From: Candidatus Pacearchaeota archaeon
GTDB lineage: Archaea > Nanobdellota > Nanobdellia > Pacearchaeales > GW2011-AR1
Reading direction: 5' to 3'
Assembly (NCBI GenBank): GCA_002688335.1
Contig: NZCQ01000049.1
Location: 1 to 6,592 of the forward strand
Length of the DNA stretch: 6,592 nt
Notes under the pieces: model-generated
Told to the model about the DNA's origin: nothing
Database searches by the model: none
The model's input: the letters and a program-made list of their open reading frames with translations, nothing else
Shown: positions 5,008 to 6,592 of the stretch, piece after piece
Layout: each line of letters begins with the position of its first letter
Numbering within the stretch: the stretch's first letter is position 1
Program-made: the position numbers and the translations under genes

Positions 5008-5275
5008 GAATATTATAAAACTTACTTAGATCTCGTATTTTTTCTTTGCCTTCATTGTTTGTAGTAAATCTAAACTTAGGTCTCCCCATTTCTGGTTTGC
5101 TAGTGGAATGATCTTTATCTATATATTCTCCTAGACGTTCAATTTCTCTGAAAAATGTTGAGGGATTAACATCCCATTTAAGATTGCTAGTAAGTTCAAC
5201 TCGGGTTTGTCCTCCATCTACATCACACCCCCTTAGTACTAAATATTGAAAATATGAGTGGCTTGGCAAATACAT
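4997..5275 (-). CDS. Small winged-helix transcriptional regulator
   Basis: A 92-residue probable DNA-binding protein. After an N-terminal helix (SYFQYLVLRG, 7-16), residues 22-51 give the helix-turn-helix. GQTRVELTSNL is the first element, and NPSTFFREIERLGEY (37-51) is the likely recognition helix. GRPKFRFTTNNEGKEKIRDL (64-83) is the beta wing and following helix typical of PadR/MarR-like winged helices, in which a GRP.k.Y.lT..G pattern recurs. No metal- or ligand-binding domain is visible. ATG 5275 is 26 bases from a good TATA box. The gene ends 11 bases inside the S2P coding end. It lies directly downstream of the CARF-like gene on the same strand, 36 bases away, so the two may form a sensor and regulator pair. 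The target is unknown; it may regulate itself or its neighbour. Confidence 0.72.
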   Translation of the reverse strand: MYLPSHSYFQYLVLRGCDVDGGQTRVELTSNLKWDVNPSTFFREIERLGEYIDKDHSTSKPEMGRPKFRFTTNNEGKEKIRDLSKFYNIPKI

Positions 5276-5293
5276 TAGATTGTAATAAGAATG

Positions 5294-5312
5294 GAATATA
5301 TAAATATTTGTT
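5294..5312 (-). promoter_or_regulatory. TATA box of the winged-helix regulator gene
   Basis: On the minus strand AAACAAATATTTATATATTCC holds ATTTATATA (5305-5297) centred near 5301, 26 bases from the ATG at 5275, with an A-rich BRE-like lead. It abuts the stop codon of the upstream CARF-like gene, so the regulator can be expressed on its own as a leaderless message. Confidence 0.65.
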
Positions 5313-5659
5313 TACATAAACACCAATCCATCTTTTGTTAGAACGGTGAATCTTATTCCGACGGGATCTGATAATAGTGCTGAGATTAGGGCCATGTGGG
5401 TTTTTCCGTTTCCGCTTGCGATGGATAGAGCTACTTCAGTTCCTTTGATTTTTCCCTTAAGCTTTTTTGAGATTTGATCTTTAAGATCTGTAATTGGTTG
5501 GTCTGTGATTTCGATGAATTCGAAGTCTTTGCTGTTAGTGAAGTTTTTTGATGTGCTATCTCCTAAGAGGATAATATTATCCCAGTCACCGTGATTGATT
5601 ACTCCTGAGACTTGGCCCATTGTTCCCTCGTCTTTTCCTAGAAGTGCGATTAGTTCCAT
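5312..5659 (-). CDS. CARF/Rossmann-like protein of unknown role
   Basis: A 115-residue soluble protein with alternating strands and helices. Strand MELIALLG (1-8) is followed by a helix (EGTMGQVSGVI), strand DNIILLGD (27-34), strand DFEFIEI (45-51), helix TDLKDQISKKLKG, strand TEVALSI (74-80), a glycine loop ASGNGKTH (81-88), helix MALISALL (89-96) and strands GIRFTVL/DGLVFM. This order, with the glycine-rich loop after the fourth strand and helix ALISALL, resembles the CARF (CRISPR-associated Rossmann fold) sensor domain of Csa3 and Csm6 proteins. It does not satisfy a Walker A motif, because the residue five before the G of GKT is Ile. No CRISPR array or cas gene is in the window. ATG 5659 is 24.5 bases from a palindromic TATA box. 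Fold assignment is inference from pattern; the ligand is unknown. Confidence 0.65.
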   Translation of the reverse strand: MELIALLGKDEGTMGQVSGVINHGDWDNIILLGDSTSKNFTNSKDFEFIEITDQPITDLKDQISKKLKGKIKGTEVALSIASGNGKTHMALISALLSDPVGIRFTVLTKDGLVFM

Positions 5660-5673
5660 TAGATAGAAACTGC

Positions 5674-5697
5674 GGATAAATTTATAAGGTTTTATGT
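5674..5697. promoter_or_regulatory. Palindromic TATA box between divergent genes
   Basis: ATAAATTTAT (5676-5685) is a perfect palindrome within GGATAAATTTATAAGG. On the minus strand TTATAAAT is centred 24.5 bases from the CARF-like ATG at 5659. On the plus strand TTTATAA could fire about 10 bases before ATG 5719, giving a very short leader that holds GAGGT. TTTTATG (5691-5697) is an alternative plus-strand box at 25 bases. Confidence 0.5.
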
Positions 5698-5718
5698 TCT
5701 TGAGTAATAGAGGTTAAT

Positions 5719-5970
5719 ATGGATTTAGAAAAAGAGGTAGTTGGAATAAAAGAGAGGAATAAAAGAGTTGAGGGGGATAAGGCTTGGGAGACTAGTTGGA
5801 CTAGGAGATTGTTGGTGGTGGTTTTGACTTATATTGTGATTGTTGTGTTCTTTTATTCTGCGGGTTTGCCTGATCCATTTGTTAATGCTATAGTTCCTGC
5901 TCTTGCTTTTGTTTTGTCTACATTTAGTATGCCTATGTTTAAGAAAATGTGGTTGAAAAATAGAAGATGA
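5719..5970 (+). CDS. Small two-helix membrane protein
   Basis: An 83-residue protein with a charged N-terminus (1-30: EKEVVGIKERNKRVEGDKAWETSWTRR in part). It has two hydrophobic helices, LLVVVLTYIVIVVFFYSAGL (31-50) and FVNAIVPALAFVLSTFS (54-70), joined by a short PDP turn, then a basic tail KKMWLKNRR. The many positive residues on both ends suggest both termini face the cytoplasm. The segment AWETSWTRRLL, the AGLPDP turn and the VPALAF helix look like a conserved family motif found in small prokaryotic membrane proteins, but I cannot name a function. GAGGT at 5710-5714 precedes the ATG by about 5 bases, a plausible ribosome-binding site. Its stop overlaps the next gene's ATG in an ATGA junction, so the two are translationally coupled. 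Confidence 0.75.
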   Translation: MDLEKEVVGIKERNKRVEGDKAWETSWTRRLLVVVLTYIVIVVFFYSAGLPDPFVNAIVPALAFVLSTFSMPMFKKMWLKNRR

Positions 5971-6413
5971 AAGATCTACCCTTATCTGAGATAACATTAA
6001 GAAAGTATGAGAAGCCGGAAGGTTTGGAGAAGAGAGAGTTGGTTAGGAAGATTTGTTTGGGTTTGGGTTTGTTGCAGTTAGGTGATAGTCGTGATGTTAT
6101 TGTGGATATCTTGATGGTTTTGATTGATGCAAATTCTGGTAAGGAGAGGTTGACTTCGGATGAGATTGGTAAGAGAGTTAGTGAGGTTCGGAAGAAGTAT
6201 AGTTTGGATACTAAGGGGTTAGCAGAGAGTAATATTAGAAGACAGTTGAAGCGGCTTCGAGATAATATGTTGGTGGATAAGAAGGGTAATAATTATTATT
6301 TGCATGAGCATGAGAGTTTGAGTGAGATTTTTGAGAATAGTGTTGAGAGGTTTGTATTGCCGCAGATTGTTGAGAGAGTCAAAGAATACCTCGAAGAATT
6401 AAATAAAGAATAG
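5967..6413 (+). CDS. Winged-helix DNA-binding protein coupled to the membrane protein
   Basis: A 148-residue soluble protein. The N-terminal half is helical (EGLEKRELVRKICLGLGLLQLGDSRDVIVDILMVLI in pieces across 18-53). Residues 62-105 form a likely winged helix. LTSDEIGKRVSEVRKKYSL is the first element, and LAESNIRRQLKRLRDNMLVDKKG (85-107) is the recognition helix, turn and wing, close to the 'S..Ni.r.LkrLrd.gLv.k.g..Y.l' pattern of archaeal wHTH regulators. YYLHEHESLSEIF follows. The C-terminal helix (123-148) is long, amphipathic and acidic, possibly for dimerisation. The ATG lies inside the stop region of the preceding membrane protein gene (ATGA), with no clear Shine-Dalgarno, so it depends on coupling. 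The pairing suggests a membrane-associated regulator, which is inference. A second copy of its last residues is found downstream. Confidence 0.75.
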   Translation: MKDLPLSEITLRKYEKPEGLEKRELVRKICLGLGLLQLGDSRDVIVDILMVLIDANSGKERLTSDEIGKRVSEVRKKYSLDTKGLAESNIRRQLKRLRDNMLVDKKGNNYYLHEHESLSEIFENSVERFVLPQIVERVKEYLEELNKE

Positions 6414-6431
6414 TTCTCAGTATTCTAGGCT

Positions 6432-6458
6432 CGTAAAAATTCTATGAGAATTTTTCCG
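6432..6458 (+). terminator. A/T hairpin with T5, possible terminator
   Basis: AAAAATTCT (6435-6443) and AGAATTTTT (6447-6455) form a perfect 9-bp stem around a three-base ATG loop. C6432-G6458 and G6433-C6457 add pairs after one mismatch. The 3' arm ends in T5. It sits 18 bases after the wHTH stop and could end the two-gene transcript, though archaeal termination needs only the T tract. The loop ATG also begins a 15-residue reading frame. Confidence 0.35.
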
Positions 6459-6491
6459 ATTAAGGAGTATCTTGGTGAGTTGGATAAATAA
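6444..6491 (+). other. Remnant-like 15-residue ORF resembling the C-terminus of the preceding protein
   Basis: ATG 6444 to TAA reads MRIFPIKEYLGELDK. Its second half parallels the end of the upstream wHTH protein (VKEYLEELNKE) with the same frame and residue order. Most codons differ only at the third base, so the copy, if real, is old. The frame is open from 6429, after two in-frame stops at 6411 and 6426. No promoter or ribosome-binding site belongs to it. It may be the tail left by a decayed tandem duplicate, or chance. Confidence 0.2.
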
Positions 6492-6518
6492 TTGTTAGAT
6501 TTAGGAGCGTGTCTAGAA

Positions 6519-6531
6519 AATAATTATAAAT
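6519..6531 (+). promoter_or_regulatory. TATA box of the gene starting at 6575
   Basis: AATAATTATAAAT, with TTATAAA at 6524-6530 preceded by a GAAAATAA BRE-like stretch, is centred about 47 bases before the ATG. That predicts a transcript start near 6552 and a 5' leader of some 22 bases, unlike the leaderless geometry of the other promoters. Confidence 0.6.
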
Positions 6532-6535
6532 GGAA

Positions 6536-6570
6536 TTCACCTCATTTTATTAACTAAACAAGGAGGTGAA
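6536..6570 (+). promoter_or_regulatory. Strong Shine-Dalgarno inside an 8-bp inverted repeat
   Basis: AGGAGGTGA (6561-6569) is a near-perfect complement to the 3' end of 16S rRNA and lies 5 to 6 bases before ATG 6575. The eight bases GAGGTGAA (6563-6570) are perfectly complementary to TTCACCTC (6536-6543), with a 19-base spacer. If the RNA starts upstream of 6536 this hairpin would hide the ribosome-binding site. If it starts near 6552, as the TATA box suggests, only one arm is transcribed and the repeat would instead be a DNA palindrome spanning the start site. Confidence 0.6.
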
Positions 6571-6574
6571 AACC

Positions 6575-6592
6575 ATGTTACCTAGATGGATA
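6575..6592 (+). CDS. Start of an unidentified gene (cut by window edge)
   Basis: Only six codons are visible, MLPRWI, too few to identify the product. The gene is supported by a good TATA box, a consensus Shine-Dalgarno with ideal spacing and an ATG. It is the only gene here with both a distinct 5' leader and a full Shine-Dalgarno. Confidence 0.6.

Noticed and set aside
5387..5420. Walker A P-loop in the 115-residue protein (ASGNGKTH)
   Set aside because: The GxxxxGK[ST] pattern fails because Ile occupies the first glycine position, and no Walker B follows; a Rossmann/CARF-type glycine loop fits better.
5725..5997. Minus-strand ORF opposite the two-helix membrane protein
   Set aside because: Its composition is Ser/His/Asn-rich, as in antisense shadows, and it opposes a gene with a ribosome-binding site and coupled downstream neighbour.
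6411..6450. Stop-codon readthrough joining the wHTH protein to the small downstream frame
   Set aside because: Two in-frame TAG stops would have to be bypassed and no pyrrolysine genes are visible; a decayed duplicate or chance is simpler.
1..6592. CRISPR array, insertion sequence or tandem repeats
   Set aside because: No regularly spaced direct repeats, transposase motifs or terminal inverted repeats were seen on either strand.

Overview
The window looks like chromosomal DNA of an AT-rich archaeon, probably a DPANN-type lineage such as Woesearchaeota or Pacearchaeota. It carries archaeal or archaeo-eukaryotic information genes (the hypusine-containing factor aIF5A and ribosomal protein L40e), a long archaeal FKBP, an FtsZ start and an intramembrane S2P protease. 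It also has archaeal promoters: BRE plus TATA boxes lie about 25 bases before most start codons. TGA is used as a stop, so nothing suggests an altered code. The lineage is inferred from gene content, size and promoter style, not from a marker tree.

Layout. Bases 1-380 (minus) hold the N-terminal third of FtsZ, cut by the window edge, with a long charged extension. Bases 443-1096 (minus) encode an FKBP-type prolyl isomerase/chaperone. A divergent promoter region separates it from a small MerR/excisionase-like HTH gene (1206-1496, plus). Next comes a plus-strand translation cluster: aIF5A (1549-1938), an unrecognised 154-residue protein (1940-2404) and a 54-residue L40e (2406-2570). After an intergenic stretch with two short hairpins come a DUF2283-like gene (2724-3068) and, tail to tail with it, a minus-strand coding stretch (3058-3433). 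That stretch has a proper start only if one base is removed from an A4 run. A TATA box serves the large membrane S2P protease (3487-5007, plus) and perhaps this frameshifted gene too.

Two minus-strand genes follow: a winged-helix regulator (4997-5275) and, upstream of it, a CARF/Rossmann-like protein (5312-5659). Their order resembles a split version of the CARF-wHTH architecture of Csa3-type regulators. A palindromic TATA box at 5676-5687 separates them from a plus-strand coupled pair: a two-helix membrane protein (5719-5970) and a winged-helix protein (5967-6413). The final 179 bases hold a hairpin, a miniature in-frame copy of the preceding protein's C-terminus, and the promoter and Shine-Dalgarno of a gene that starts at 6575. 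The arms of an 8-bp inverted repeat include that Shine-Dalgarno.

The most notable points are a nearly uniform leaderless promoter geometry broken by one strongly leadered gene at the end, the CARF-like/wHTH pair, the frameshifted hidden gene with a possible bidirectional promoter, and the unknown protein wedged between two core translation genes.
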